Of a stretch of 64,000 bases of DNA, positions 52,116 through 60,706 are shown piece by piece; position 1 is the stretch's first letter; each line of letters begins with the position of its first letter. The notes under the pieces were generated by a model, which saw only the letters and a program-made list of their open reading frames with translations, was not told the origin of the DNA and ran no database searches. A program made the translations under genes and the position numbers. The DNA is from JAVZLQ01 sp049972525 (lineage in GTDB: Archaea > Thermoproteota > Bathyarchaeia > Bathyarchaeales > Bathycorpusculaceae): contig JBMFKI010000004.1 of NCBI GenBank assembly GCA_049972525.1, positions 42,923-106,922 on the forward strand. The letters are read 5' to 3'.

Positions 52116-52603
52116 TGACTGAGAAAACAGAAGAACGCAGATGCATAATTGCAGTTAGAGTGCGTGGAACAATAAGTGCGCCATTGGAGGTGCGTGAAAC
52201 CCTAAAAATGTTACACTTAACAAGGAACAATTACGCCGTGTTGATAGACAATCGCCCATCATACCTTGGAATGCTCAAAACAGCGCAGAACTTCATAACT
52301 TGGGGTGAAGCCTCAAAAGAAGCGGTAACAACGCTCATAATAGAACGTGGAAAGCTTCTTGGCGACGAAAAATTAACCGATGAATATGCACAGAAGTTGG
52401 GTTATAAATCGCTTGAAGAGCTTGCAGAAGCAGTATTAAATTGCAAGATAGAATACTGGAAGTTGCCAAAAATCCAGCCAGTTTTCAAGTTACACCCGCC
52501 GACAAAGGGCTTCAGAGGAAAAATAAAAAAAAGCTACAGCGCCGGCGGCGAGTTGGGATACCGCGGAGAAAAAATCAACGAACTAATAAAGCGAATGGTT
52601 TAG
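52115..52603 (+). CDS. rpl30: Ribosomal protein L30 (uL30)
   Basis: 162 residues from GTG 52115, sharing a base with the S5 stop. IIAVRVRGTISAPLEVRETLKML start and the archaeal C-terminal extension (LHPPTKGFRGKIKKSYSAGGELGYRG). Confidence 0.95.
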   Translation: MTEKTEERRCIIAVRVRGTISAPLEVRETLKMLHLTRNNYAVLIDNRPSYLGMLKTAQNFITWGEASKEAVTTLIIERGKLLGDEKLTDEYAQKLGYKSLEELAEAVLNCKIEYWKLPKIQPVFKLHPPTKGFRGKIKKSYSAGGELGYRGEKINELIKRMV

Positions 52604-52636
52604 GACACTAATTTTAACATGCCCTTTTGCGATATG

Positions 52637-52644
52637 TTTTATAG
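52637..52644 (+). promoter_or_regulatory. Internal TATA-like box before the Hsp20-like gene
   Basis: TTTTATAG in the 80-base gap after L30, with transcription expected near 52666 and GAGGAG at 52672-52677 before the TTG. It could uncouple the downstream genes from the main ribosomal transcript. Confidence 0.4.
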
Positions 52645-52683
52645 TCACTTCTGGAATGCCTTTGTATCCTAGAGGAGAAACTG

Positions 52684-53154
52684 TTGAGCGCGAAGTGGCG
52701 AAGGAGCAGGAAAAATTCAAAATGGTCGAAATCCTTTAAAGAAGATAAGGATTTTGTTGATATCCAAAGGAGGATACGAATAAGGAAATTAAAAGTTGGA
52801 AAGCATAAAAACCCAAGCACATATAAAATTCCAATAAAGTTGTATAAGGCAAAAAATTGGAGAGAGCCAAAACCCTTGGTGGATGTTTTTGAAGACGACA
52901 GCGAAGTTGTAGTTGTCGCGGAGCTTACAGGGTTCACAAGGGAAAACCTGAGGATAACGGCAAAAGATCAGCAACTAATTCTTTCCGCAGAAGCCCTAGA
53001 TAGGAGATATCATAAAAGTTTAAATCTCCCTTCACAAGTGATTCCAAACACTCTGCGCACAACATATAAGAACGGCGTGCTTGAGGTAAGGTTGAAAAAA
53101 ACAGCTGAAAAGAGGACGATAAACAAAGTGGCTGGTTTGGAAAATGCCACATAA
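52684..53154 (+). CDS. Hsp20/alpha-crystallin-like protein inside the ribosomal cluster
   Basis: 156 residues from a TTG with GAGGAG six bases upstream. The N-terminal 60 residues are very basic (KWRRSRKNSKWSK, RRIRIRKLK), then an alpha-crystallin-like domain runs from about 63 to 143 (PLVDVFEDDSEVVVVAELTGF, NLRITAKDQQLILSAE, YKNGVLEVRLKK). The short IxI tail of Hsp20 oligomers is not obvious. It overlaps L15 by 11 bases, so the two are co-translated. It may be a chaperone for ribosome assembly or nascent chains; that is inferred only from position and basic N-terminus. Confidence 0.75.
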   Translation: MSAKWRRSRKNSKWSKSFKEDKDFVDIQRRIRIRKLKVGKHKNPSTYKIPIKLYKAKNWREPKPLVDVFEDDSEVVVVAELTGFTRENLRITAKDQQLILSAEALDRRYHKSLNLPSQVIPNTLRTTYKNGVLEVRLKKTAEKRTINKVAGLENAT

Positions 53155-53584
53155 ACTCAGAAAGATTAGAAAGAAACGTGGTTCAAGAACACAGGGCTAC
53201 GGCAGGGTAGGGCAGCACAGAAAAACTGGTTCCAAAGGCTATCGTAAAGCTGGAAGGCACAAACATGGATGGAGCTACGTCATAAAATACGAGCCTGAAT
53301 ACTTTGGCAAGAAAGGGTTTACCTCGCCCAAGAGCCTCAGAATTAAAGTAAACGCGATAAACATTGGTAAGCTTGACGAGATTGCTGAGACATTGTCGAA
53401 AGAAAAGGAGAATGGCAAAATTTTCATAGATTTAGAGAGCTTGGGTTACACTAAACTTTTGGGCACGGGGAAAGTTACAAAACCACTCAAAGTTAAGGTT
53501 GCATCTTGTTCGAGCTCTGCAGCTGAAAAGATAAAAGAGGCTGGAGGAGAAATCATAACATTAAGCGAAGAACATGGAGAGTAA
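53144..53584 (+). CDS. rpl15: Ribosomal protein L15 (uL15)
   Basis: 146 residues. Glycine/basic N-terminus (KKRGSRTQGYGRVGQHRKTG) and a C-terminal SSSAAEKIKEAGGEII fold segment. It starts within the Hsp20-like gene and is followed by secY after 10 bases, the usual archaeal order. Confidence 0.95.
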   Translation: MPHKLRKIRKKRGSRTQGYGRVGQHRKTGSKGYRKAGRHKHGWSYVIKYEPEYFGKKGFTSPKSLRIKVNAINIGKLDEIAETLSKEKENGKIFIDLESLGYTKLLGTGKVTKPLKVKVASCSSSAAEKIKEAGGEIITLSEEHGE

Positions 53585-53594
53585 CGGTTAAACT

Positions 53595-55028
53595 ATGGCG
53601 GGCAAGTTCTTAAGCATTTTTAAACCTGTTGCAAGAGCTATTCCAGAAGTTAAGGCTCCAGAAAGAAGAGTGCGTTTCAACGAAAAAATTTTCTGGACAG
53701 CAATTGCAGTGATTATATACCTGGTAATGTCCGAAGTTCCACTCTTTGGTGCTGAAAGAACAGCCCTAGGGGAACTTACAGCATTAAGAATAATTTTTGC
53801 ATCCAACCGTGGAACCCTCGCAGAGCTAGGCATAGGTCCAATAGTTACGGGGGGACTGATACTGCAGCTTTTGGTTGGTTCAGCAATGATAGAATGCGAC
53901 ATGTCGAAGCCGGAAGATAGGCAACTATTCACGGTGGCAAGTAAAGTATTCGCGATAGTATTAACCGGCGTCCAAGCGTCAGCCTACATAATTGGAGGAA
54001 TGTATGGCACGTTACAGCCTTCACTTGCAATAATAGTTTTTCTGCAACTTTTGGCAGCCGGAATCATAATTCTACTCTTGGATGAACTTATTCAGAAAGG
54101 CTGGGGCTTTGGAAGTGGAATAAGCCTCTTCATACTGGCTGGAGTTGCGCAACGTGTGTTTTGGGACTGCTTTGCCGTTACGCCGCCAGTAGATGAATTT
54201 GGAAGCAACGGTTTTTTTATTGCACTATTTCAAACATTGGCAGGTGGCAAGTCAGCATCTGGTCTTTTAGTTAGGGGGCAATACCCGTCGCTACTAGGTT
54301 TCATAGCGACAATAGCCGCTTTTCTAATAATAATTTACATGGAAGGTGTCCGCGTGGAACTACCGCTTTCCTACGCTGGCTACAAGGGATTCCGCAGCCG
54401 CTACCCAATAAAGCTTCTATACGTGTCCAACCTACCAGTCATATTTGCGTCAGCGCTATTCGCAAACATCTACTTCTTCTCGCAGCTCTTCTGGAACTTT
54501 TACAATAGGAATAACGAAGTATTCTGGTTTAACCTGCTTGGACAATTTAGAGCAGTGCGCAACAGCCAGGGTCAGGTAACAGGTTATCAGCCTTCAGGTG
54601 GGCTGGTGTACTATGTGACGTCTCCTGGAAACTTAACAAGTGCGATGGCAGACCCGTTGAGGACAATAGGCTACATACTAATTTTGGTGGCTTTCTGTGT
54701 AGTCTTCTCACTTACATGGCTTGAAGTTGGCGGACTCGGTCCATCAACAGTAGCTAAGCAACTTGTCGACGCTGGAATGCAGATTCCAGGTTATAGGCGC
54801 TCCGAAAAAGCTATCGAACAGATTTTGAAGCGATATATTCCAGCTGTCACCGTTCTCGGCGGTATAATTGTGGGGCTAATCGCCGGAGTTTCAGACATAT
54901 TTGGCGTTTTCGGTTCAGGGATGGGCATACTGCTTTCTGTTGGAATAATTTACCAGTATTACGAGATTCTCATGCAGGAAAGAGCGGCAGAAATGTATCC
55001 TGCATTTAGACGAATATTTGGCGAATAA
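53595..55028 (+). CDS. secY: Protein translocase subunit SecY
   Basis: 477 residues with about ten transmembrane helices. The plug-region segment GIGPIVTGGLILQLLVGSAMI near 77-97 and the cytoplasmic loop with MEGVRVELPLSYAGYKGFRSRYPIK near 250-275 are typical. It forms the protein-conducting channel with SecE and SecG/Sbh. Confidence 0.96.
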   Translation: MAGKFLSIFKPVARAIPEVKAPERRVRFNEKIFWTAIAVIIYLVMSEVPLFGAERTALGELTALRIIFASNRGTLAELGIGPIVTGGLILQLLVGSAMIECDMSKPEDRQLFTVASKVFAIVLTGVQASAYIIGGMYGTLQPSLAIIVFLQLLAAGIIILLLDELIQKGWGFGSGISLFILAGVAQRVFWDCFAVTPPVDEFGSNGFFIALFQTLAGGKSASGLLVRGQYPSLLGFIATIAAFLIIIYMEGVRVELPLSYAGYKGFRSRYPIKLLYVSNLPVIFASALFANIYFFSQLFWNFYNRNNEVFWFNLLGQFRAVRNSQGQVTGYQPSGGLVYYVTSPGNLTSAMADPLRTIGYILILVAFCVVFSLTWLEVGGLGPSTVAKQLVDAGMQIPGYRRSEKAIEQILKRYIPAVTVLGGIIVGLIAGVSDIFGVFGSGMGILLSVGIIYQYYEILMQERAAEMYPAFRRIFGE

Positions 55029-55094
55029 CCGCAACGGTCAAGCAATAATAGTTATTAGGCTGAAAGTAAAACAAAAGAGAAAGGATGCCATAAA

Positions 55095-55559
55095 ATGTCC
55101 GGAGCCTTGATTCCTCAAGATACATTTATTGTTATGCTGATATGCATGGCTATTTCGTTTACAAGCTCATCCCTTAACCGCCTATTGATAGGCAAATTTG
55201 TAGGTTGGGAGCAATATAGGAGAATACAAAAGGAAATTGCAGAATACCGCTCACAAACAACGATGGCGATACGAACTGGAGACAAGAAACTTCTTGAAAA
55301 ACTGAAAAAAAAGGAGCAACAGATCATGAATATGCAAGCAAAGATGGCTAAACCCCAGATGGCTTTACTTGGAATATCCTTTAGCTACATAATAATATGG
55401 ATATTTGTATTACCTAAGTTACTGCAAGGCATGGATAACGTGGCATACATTCCAGGCGTAATGCCTATTTCTGTGGTTTGGTGGTACATTATCTGCTCAT
55501 TTTTCTTTAGCATCATCTTTAACAGATTGTTAGGCATTATGCCAATAGAAGGATGGTGA
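55095..55559 (+). CDS. DUF106 membrane protein (YidC/EMC3-like insertase family)
   Basis: 154 residues with three hydrophobic helices (about 12-28, 95-112, 128-146) and a charged coiled-coil between the first two (RRIQKEIAEYRSQ, LEKLKKKEQQIMNMQAK). This is the archaeal Oxa1/Get1/EMC3-superfamily protein usually encoded beside secY, thought to insert small membrane proteins. Confidence 0.9.
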   Translation: MSGALIPQDTFIVMLICMAISFTSSSLNRLLIGKFVGWEQYRRIQKEIAEYRSQTTMAIRTGDKKLLEKLKKKEQQIMNMQAKMAKPQMALLGISFSYIIIWIFVLPKLLQGMDNVAYIPGVMPISVVWWYIICSFFFSIIFNRLLGIMPIEGW

Positions 55560-55564
55560 GAACG

Positions 55565-55834
55565 GTGCCTCAACCACACCTGCGAACAAGAAGCAAAAAA
55601 CGCCTAAAAGTAGCACTTCCAGGAGGTAGAAACAAGACGCACTACAAAAAAGCGTCTGCATCAACGCCCAAATGCATTTCATGCAAAAAACCGTTAGCTG
55701 GAATCCCGCATCTAACAGCAGTTGCAGTGCATAAACTTAACAGAGGAAAAAGGAGAGTTTGGCGCCCATACAGTGGAGTACTATGCCACAACTGCTTAAA
55801 AAGCGCCTTGAAACAAGCAGCAAGAACAATCTAG
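55565..55834 (+). CDS. rpl34e: Ribosomal protein L34e (eL34)
   Basis: 89 residues. Zinc ligands CISC and CHNC are present. The family start (PQPHLRTRSKKR) favours the GTG at 55565 over the ATG at 55553, which overlaps DUF106. Confidence 0.92.
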   Translation: MPQPHLRTRSKKRLKVALPGGRNKTHYKKASASTPKCISCKKPLAGIPHLTAVAVHKLNRGKRRVWRPYSGVLCHNCLKSALKQAARTI

Positions 55835-55853
55835 CAACTCCGAGGCAACATTA

Positions 55854-56483
55854 ATGAAGAAAGGCGGAAAAGCGGAGAAGAAAAGTGATGAGCAAATAGT
55901 AATTTGCGTCTGCGGATTAGCTGGAAGTGGAAAAAGTACGCTTGCAAAAAAACTAGCCGAAAAATACGGCTTAAAATACTATTCTGGCGGAGACGCGCTG
56001 AAAGCCCTAGCAATAGAAGAAGGCTATAAACCGCTTGAGCATGGATGGTGGGAAAGTCGAGAAGGAATGCGCTTCCTCGAAAAAAGGGGGAAAGACCCAA
56101 AGTTTGACAAAATGGTCGACATGAAACTAGTAGAACTTGCAAAGGAAGGAAATGTCATTTTAGACAGTTGGACGATGCCTTGGCTTCTCCAAAAGGGATT
56201 CAAAATATGGCTTGAAGCATCACCAGAAAAAAGGGCGGAAAGAATAGCCAAAAGAGACGGAATAAGCGTGAAAGAAGCCTTGGCGGCCTTAAAGAAAAAA
56301 GAAGAACAAACAAAGGAAATATACAAAAAGTTATATGGATTTAGTCTCGGAGAGGATTTTGCGCCGTTCCAACTTGTTCTGGACACAGAAAACTTGGAAA
56401 TTGAGGAAGTTTTTCAAACACTCTGCAGCGTAATAGATAAGGTGGTTCTCCACAAAAAAGGTCAAAATAGTAAGCCATTTTAG
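55854..56483 (+). CDS. cmk: Cytidylate kinase
   Basis: 209 residues. P-loop GLAGSGKST near 21-29, substrate segment YYSGGDALKALA near 43 and the LID-type RAERIAKRDG near 125. It phosphorylates CMP/dCMP. Near the end of the archaeal ribosomal-secY group as usual. Its N-terminus has a short Lys-rich extension. Confidence 0.93.
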   Translation: MKKGGKAEKKSDEQIVICVCGLAGSGKSTLAKKLAEKYGLKYYSGGDALKALAIEEGYKPLEHGWWESREGMRFLEKRGKDPKFDKMVDMKLVELAKEGNVILDSWTMPWLLQKGFKIWLEASPEKRAERIAKRDGISVKEALAALKKKEEQTKEIYKKLYGFSLGEDFAPFQLVLDTENLEIEEVFQTLCSVIDKVVLHKKGQNSKPF

Positions 56484-56636
56484 CGTGCGCTAAAAACTAG
56501 AGCAATTATCTAGAACAATCTTCTATTTTATTCTTCTAGAAAACTAAGAGCATAACGGCGCGAATTATTATTAGACAAAATTTCATTTTGTTAATGGAAA
56601 TAGTTATATTAAGAATAGCGACATATCGCCAAAAAG

Positions 56637-56906
56637 ATGATGATTTCGAATTCGAATCCAACAACATTCTTAACATTAATGGCTGGAATTGAAGCCTTCA
56701 TTTTTATTATGCTTCTGTCAGCACTAGTTGAAACAAAAGAGCGGAAGGACGCGGAGCCGAGAATTATCATAGAAAATTTCAAGCAGATACAGGAAATGAA
56801 GAAAAAGACGCTATTATCAAACATGGAAGAAGAGCATAAATTTGACCAAGCAACAATACGGAAGGTTGCGGAAACGCTCCGCTTTTTGTATAACTTGGAG
56901 ACCTAA
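56637..56906 (+). CDS. Small single-pass membrane protein
   Basis: 89 residues (first or second of two adjacent ATGs). One hydrophobic helix at about 9-30, then a charged, helical cytoplasmic tail. It overlaps the convergent radical SAM gene by 4 bases. No family recognised. Confidence 0.5.
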   Translation: MMISNSNPTTFLTLMAGIEAFIFIMLLSALVETKERKDAEPRIIIENFKQIQEMKKKTLLSNMEEEHKFDQATIRKVAETLRFLYNLET

Positions 56907-57955
56907 CTCCTTTTTAAGAATAACTTTGCGCTTCGCCACCTGTCTTTGGCTATTTGCAAATTACCTCGTACACTTCCATGAAGCGAATAGAAAATATAAC
57001 AAAGATATGTGCACCTTTCACATTGACTGTACTTCTCTCTTAAAGCGTTGAACTTGTCGCTTTCCCAAACTTTGGGCAACTCGAAAATTGAAGCAACAGG
57101 CTCATGAATATGACAGCCAGAAACCTGACCTAAATGGTTTATTACAAAAAAGTTTCGCAGCGCACGGCATTTCCATGTTCTTTTATTATCAGCGTAAAGG
57201 GCTTTGACAGCCTCTAAGACTTTAGTAGTCATCAAAATATTGCTACTTTTGCGTTTCATATCTAAAAGGTAGTGGCATAGTTTAACCACTGCCTCCTTAT
57301 CATCTATTAGAAAAACGTCATTTGCCTTTCCTATTTTAAAAAGTGAATCTGGCTGTTCTGGCAAATCGTAGGAATATAGGCAATACCAAATGGGAATGCC
57401 TTTGCTTGCAAAATAATTGGTGAAGTCGGTAATCTCGTAAAGATTAGCCTGTGAAATTGTTGGCGACACGCTTACATTTATTCCTTCACTGTGAAGTTTT
57501 TCAACAGCATTAATGGCCGTTTTCCATGCGCCTTTAACGCCCTTAATAGAATCATTTTTTTCAGGGTTTAGGCTGTCTATTGAAATTGCAACAAAATCCG
57601 CATTGCGCAGAGCGTCAATTTTCTCAGCTGCCATGCTGCCGTTATCATAAACCGTTGTTATAAAGAAACGCGATGCATATTCAATTATTTCGTCAATGTC
57701 TGATCTTAAGAGCGGATTACCGCCAGATATTACGATTTCCAAAACCCCGAGTTTTCGAAGGATGTCCAAACCACGTTTAATTTCTTCTGCGGACAACTCA
57801 TTTGCATCCTGTTCGCGCCAGACATTGCATCCAGCACAACGGTAATTACATTTTCTTGTAACCATCCATTGAACATGGTATGGCCTATTTGGGGTTAAGG
57901 CTCGTGACATAACGCCTAATGCTTTTCGAAGAGATATTGGCGACACTGCTTGCAC
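56903..57955 (-). CDS. Radical SAM protein with SPASM-like C-terminus
   Basis: 350 residues from GTG. The SAM cluster motif CNYRCAGC is near 36-43, followed by the radical SAM barrel (ISGGNPLL, AISIDSL, SPTISQ). The C-terminal third has spaced cysteines (KCRA, GCH, CERCTYLC near 265-320) suited to an extra iron-sulfur cluster. The substrate is not evident; two glycosyltransferases lie upstream on the other strand. Confidence 0.85.
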   Translation of the reverse strand: MQAVSPISLRKALGVMSRALTPNRPYHVQWMVTRKCNYRCAGCNVWREQDANELSAEEIKRGLDILRKLGVLEIVISGGNPLLRSDIDEIIEYASRFFITTVYDNGSMAAEKIDALRNADFVAISIDSLNPEKNDSIKGVKGAWKTAINAVEKLHSEGINVSVSPTISQANLYEITDFTNYFASKGIPIWYCLYSYDLPEQPDSLFKIGKANDVFLIDDKEAVVKLCHYLLDMKRKSSNILMTTKVLEAVKALYADNKRTWKCRALRNFFVINHLGQVSGCHIHEPVASIFELPKVWESDKFNALREKYSQCERCTYLCYIFYSLHGSVRGNLQIAKDRWRSAKLFLKRS

Positions 57956-58118
57956 CGCTCTTGCTCAATTTAATCGTAAAATGTCCAATTTAAATATAAA
58001 CTGTTAGCAAACCGACCAATTTTCTCATCGTTAATAGTAAAAGGTTTTAAACAGCTAAAATTCTAGAGTTTGTAAGTGCTAATATTAGAAACAAAGATTC
58101 CTAAAAAGGTGCACTAAA

Positions 58119-58862
58119 ATGACGCGCGAGTCCGTTGATGTCGTTGTGCTTACGAAAAACAGTGAGAGAGTTCTAGAGAGATGTTTAAAGTCCATTTACG
58201 AGAATGTTCCTGTAAATCGCTTGATAGTTGTTGATGGATACTCAACGGACTCAACTATAGAAATAGTGGAAAAGTTTCGGGAAAAGTATGGAAATGTCAT
58301 TTTGGTCATGGATAACGGCACACGCGGCAGTGCGCGGATGAAGGGAATAAATTATGTTGAAACAGAATGGTTCATGTTCGTTGATAGCGACGTCATTTTA
58401 TGCAATAAGTGGTATGAGAAAGCCAAAAAGTTTGTAGATGATGAGGTTGGAGCAATTTGGGGCATGGAAGTTTGGGAAGGCATGCAAAACCCAACGACGT
58501 TGAAGCTTTACTTGAAAATAACGAGGAAAATCTTCGATTTAAGAGGGGGAACACATGATTTACTAGTGCGCTATGACGCTGTTAAGGGCATAGATATTCC
58601 CAAGAGCCTACACGTGTTCGAAGACTCTTTCATCAAGGAGTGGATAGAAAAGAGGGGGTACAAGCTTGTGGCCACATACGACCCATACTGTATACACTAT
58701 AGACCACCAGAGGTCTGGACGATGAGAGGGAGCATAAATATACTTGCTGAAAATTTGCGTTTCAGTTCACTTCGGAAACTGCCCAAGTTTTTTGTTGCCT
58801 ATGCATTTTACACGCTATATGTCTTGTATAGAGGTTTTTACCAGAAAATAAGTGAAGAATAG
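58119..58862 (+). CDS. Family 2 glycosyltransferase
   Basis: 247 residues. GT-A fold with VVVLTKNSERVLERCLKSI at the start, VDGYSTDST near 39 and the metal-binding FVDSDV near 88-93. A C-terminal amphipathic or membrane-facing stretch (FFVAYAFYTLYVLYRGF) suggests membrane association. Probably dolichol- or surface-glycan related. Confidence 0.88.
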   Translation: MTRESVDVVVLTKNSERVLERCLKSIYENVPVNRLIVVDGYSTDSTIEIVEKFREKYGNVILVMDNGTRGSARMKGINYVETEWFMFVDSDVILCNKWYEKAKKFVDDEVGAIWGMEVWEGMQNPTTLKLYLKITRKIFDLRGGTHDLLVRYDAVKGIDIPKSLHVFEDSFIKEWIEKRGYKLVATYDPYCIHYRPPEVWTMRGSINILAENLRFSSLRKLPKFFVAYAFYTLYVLYRGFYQKISEE

Positions 58863-58876
58863 CGGATGAGATAACT

Positions 58877-59665
58877 GTGGAGAAATCTAAGGTTTCAGTT
58901 GTAATTCGCACAAGAAACAAGGAAAGATGCCTGGAGAGACTACTAGAAAATCTGGCTTTGCAGACGTTGAAGCCGTCAGAAATAGTCATAGTGAATAACT
59001 ATTCTTCTCAAGATAAGCGGCGGCTGTTTGAAAGAGAAACATCAGAGTATTTTTGGAAGCTCTTTCCTCACGGGGAAATATCTTTTAAAATGGTTGCCTT
59101 GTCTGATGTAGAGTTTTCACATCCTTATTCCACAAATTTAGGTGTGTATGCCGCGGAAAACGAGTTGGTATGCATCACAAATGCACATTCGCTTCCAATA
59201 TCGATTCATTGGCTGCATGATGGAATGAGACATTTTAGAAACTCCATGGTTGCAGGTGTAAGCGGTTTCTTTTTACCTCATAGCGAAGGAAATGTTTTAG
59301 GAAAACTTGATAGTGCACTGTATTACTTTTCGCAGAAAGTTGTTTTACGCCAAGACTGGTGCTCAACAATTAACTGCATAATTCGAAAATCTTTATGGCG
59401 GAGTTATCCATTTGATGAAAATCTGCCGAAAATTATACCTCAAACCAAAAATTATGGTTTGGAAGATTATGACTGGAGCAAAGAAATGGCTTTTAGAGGC
59501 TACAAAATAGTTGTTGACCCAAAATTCAGCGTTTTCCATTCGCATGGGGAAGGGTTCAACGAAATGATGAGGAACATTAAAGGCTACTTTGTTTATAGAC
59601 GCCTACAGCAGATAATCAACCAGCTGAAAAGACCTAGAAAATCATTTAGCAAGCTCTTAACCTGA
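58877..59665 (+). CDS. Family 2 glycosyltransferase with atypical DxD site
   Basis: 262 residues from GTG. SVVIRTRNKERCLERLLENL and VNNYSSQD are GT2 features, and GLEDYDW near 200 is the acceptor-base region. The usual DxD is replaced by TNAHS near 97-101, so metal use is uncertain. Paired with the preceding GT2 after 14 bases; overlaps the convergent next gene by 9 bases. Confidence 0.82.
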   Translation: MEKSKVSVVIRTRNKERCLERLLENLALQTLKPSEIVIVNNYSSQDKRRLFERETSEYFWKLFPHGEISFKMVALSDVEFSHPYSTNLGVYAAENELVCITNAHSLPISIHWLHDGMRHFRNSMVAGVSGFFLPHSEGNVLGKLDSALYYFSQKVVLRQDWCSTINCIIRKSLWRSYPFDENLPKIIPQTKNYGLEDYDWSKEMAFRGYKIVVDPKFSVFHSHGEGFNEMMRNIKGYFVYRRLQQIINQLKRPRKSFSKLLT

Positions 59666-60673
59666 CTTCTTTTCTAATGCAAGCCACAAATGATCACATT
59701 CTGGTCTGATTAAATCCTTTTCGCGCCCATCTTTACACTTTATTAAGCGCTTATCAGGTGACGGCAAAAATTCCCCGATAACATTTGCGGTTATTCCATT
59801 ACTTGCTAGATCACGCAGAACAATATTTTCGGAACCACGCTTAACAGCAATCAGCATGCTTCCGGAGGCAATGAGGCAAAGGGGATCTATTCCAAAAAAG
59901 CGGCAAATTTTCATGGTTTCCCTAGCCACTGGAATGCTCTCTTCATATATTTTGAAGCCTAAATTTGACGCATCTGCCATTTCATGTATACCTCCAGCAA
60001 CTCCACCTTCTGTAGGGTCATGCATGGCATGAACAGCGCCAGTTTTAAAGGCTATTAAGGCTTCCTTAACAACGCTAATCTTGTCGAAGAAGAATTTGGC
60101 GTCAGCCAACAATTTTTCATCAACAGTTTTTCTCAGCTCCTTTTCCATGTCTGAAGCAAGAATCGCCGTGCCCTCAATACCAGCACTCTTCGTCAAAATT
60201 AGCTTATCTCCAGCTTGGGCGCCTCCAGCCGTTACATATTTCCCTCTCTCCGTGATACCCATCATACAGCCCACAACTATTGGATGCGTCAGCTCAGGAG
60301 TTACCTCGCAATGTCCGCCGACAATGGCAATCTCTAAGCTTTTCGCAGCAGCATCCATCTGCACACATATTGTCTCGAGAATTTTTCTGTCAGCCTTCTC
60401 TGGCAGCAAAACACATGATAAAAAGAATGCTGGTGCTACACCGAAAGTTGCGATGTCATTAGCATTAATGTTCAAAGCCAGCCATCCTATACGCTCTAAC
60501 GCTCCAGTAATAGGATCCATAGAAACGATAAGGGATTTATCACTGATGTTGATTACTGCACCATCAAACCCTATTGATGGCCCTAAAGCAACCTCTCCAC
60601 GTTTAAAACCTAAATTTTTGAAAATAACCTCTTTAAGAAGTTCCATTGGAACTTTTCCGAATGGTAATTCCAT
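59657..60673 (-). CDS. AIR synthase/HypE/ThiL-superfamily protein
   Basis: 338 residues. The superfamily layout is visible: GFDGAVINI near 35, NINANDIATFGVAP near 68-81, IVGGHCEVTPELTHPIVVG near 114 and MHDPTEGGVAGGIHEMA near 216. It lacks the PRIC tail of HypE, and a true hypE exists at 43-44 kb, so this is a paralogue of unknown ATP-dependent reaction. It is 33 bases after the ECF transporter gene on the same strand. Confidence 0.82.
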   Translation of the reverse strand: MELPFGKVPMELLKEVIFKNLGFKRGEVALGPSIGFDGAVINISDKSLIVSMDPITGALERIGWLALNINANDIATFGVAPAFFLSCVLLPEKADRKILETICVQMDAAAKSLEIAIVGGHCEVTPELTHPIVVGCMMGITERGKYVTAGGAQAGDKLILTKSAGIEGTAILASDMEKELRKTVDEKLLADAKFFFDKISVVKEALIAFKTGAVHAMHDPTEGGVAGGIHEMADASNLGFKIYEESIPVARETMKICRFFGIDPLCLIASGSMLIAVKRGSENIVLRDLASNGITANVIGEFLPSPDKRLIKCKDGREKDLIRPECDHLWLALEKKSG

Positions 60674-60706
60674 TGTTAACCCTCTTTCAAAACATAATTC
60701 TTTATT

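Noticed and set aside
56600..56640. Short inverted repeat GCGACATATCGC before the small membrane protein
   Set aside because: Only four or five paired bases; too short to call an operator.
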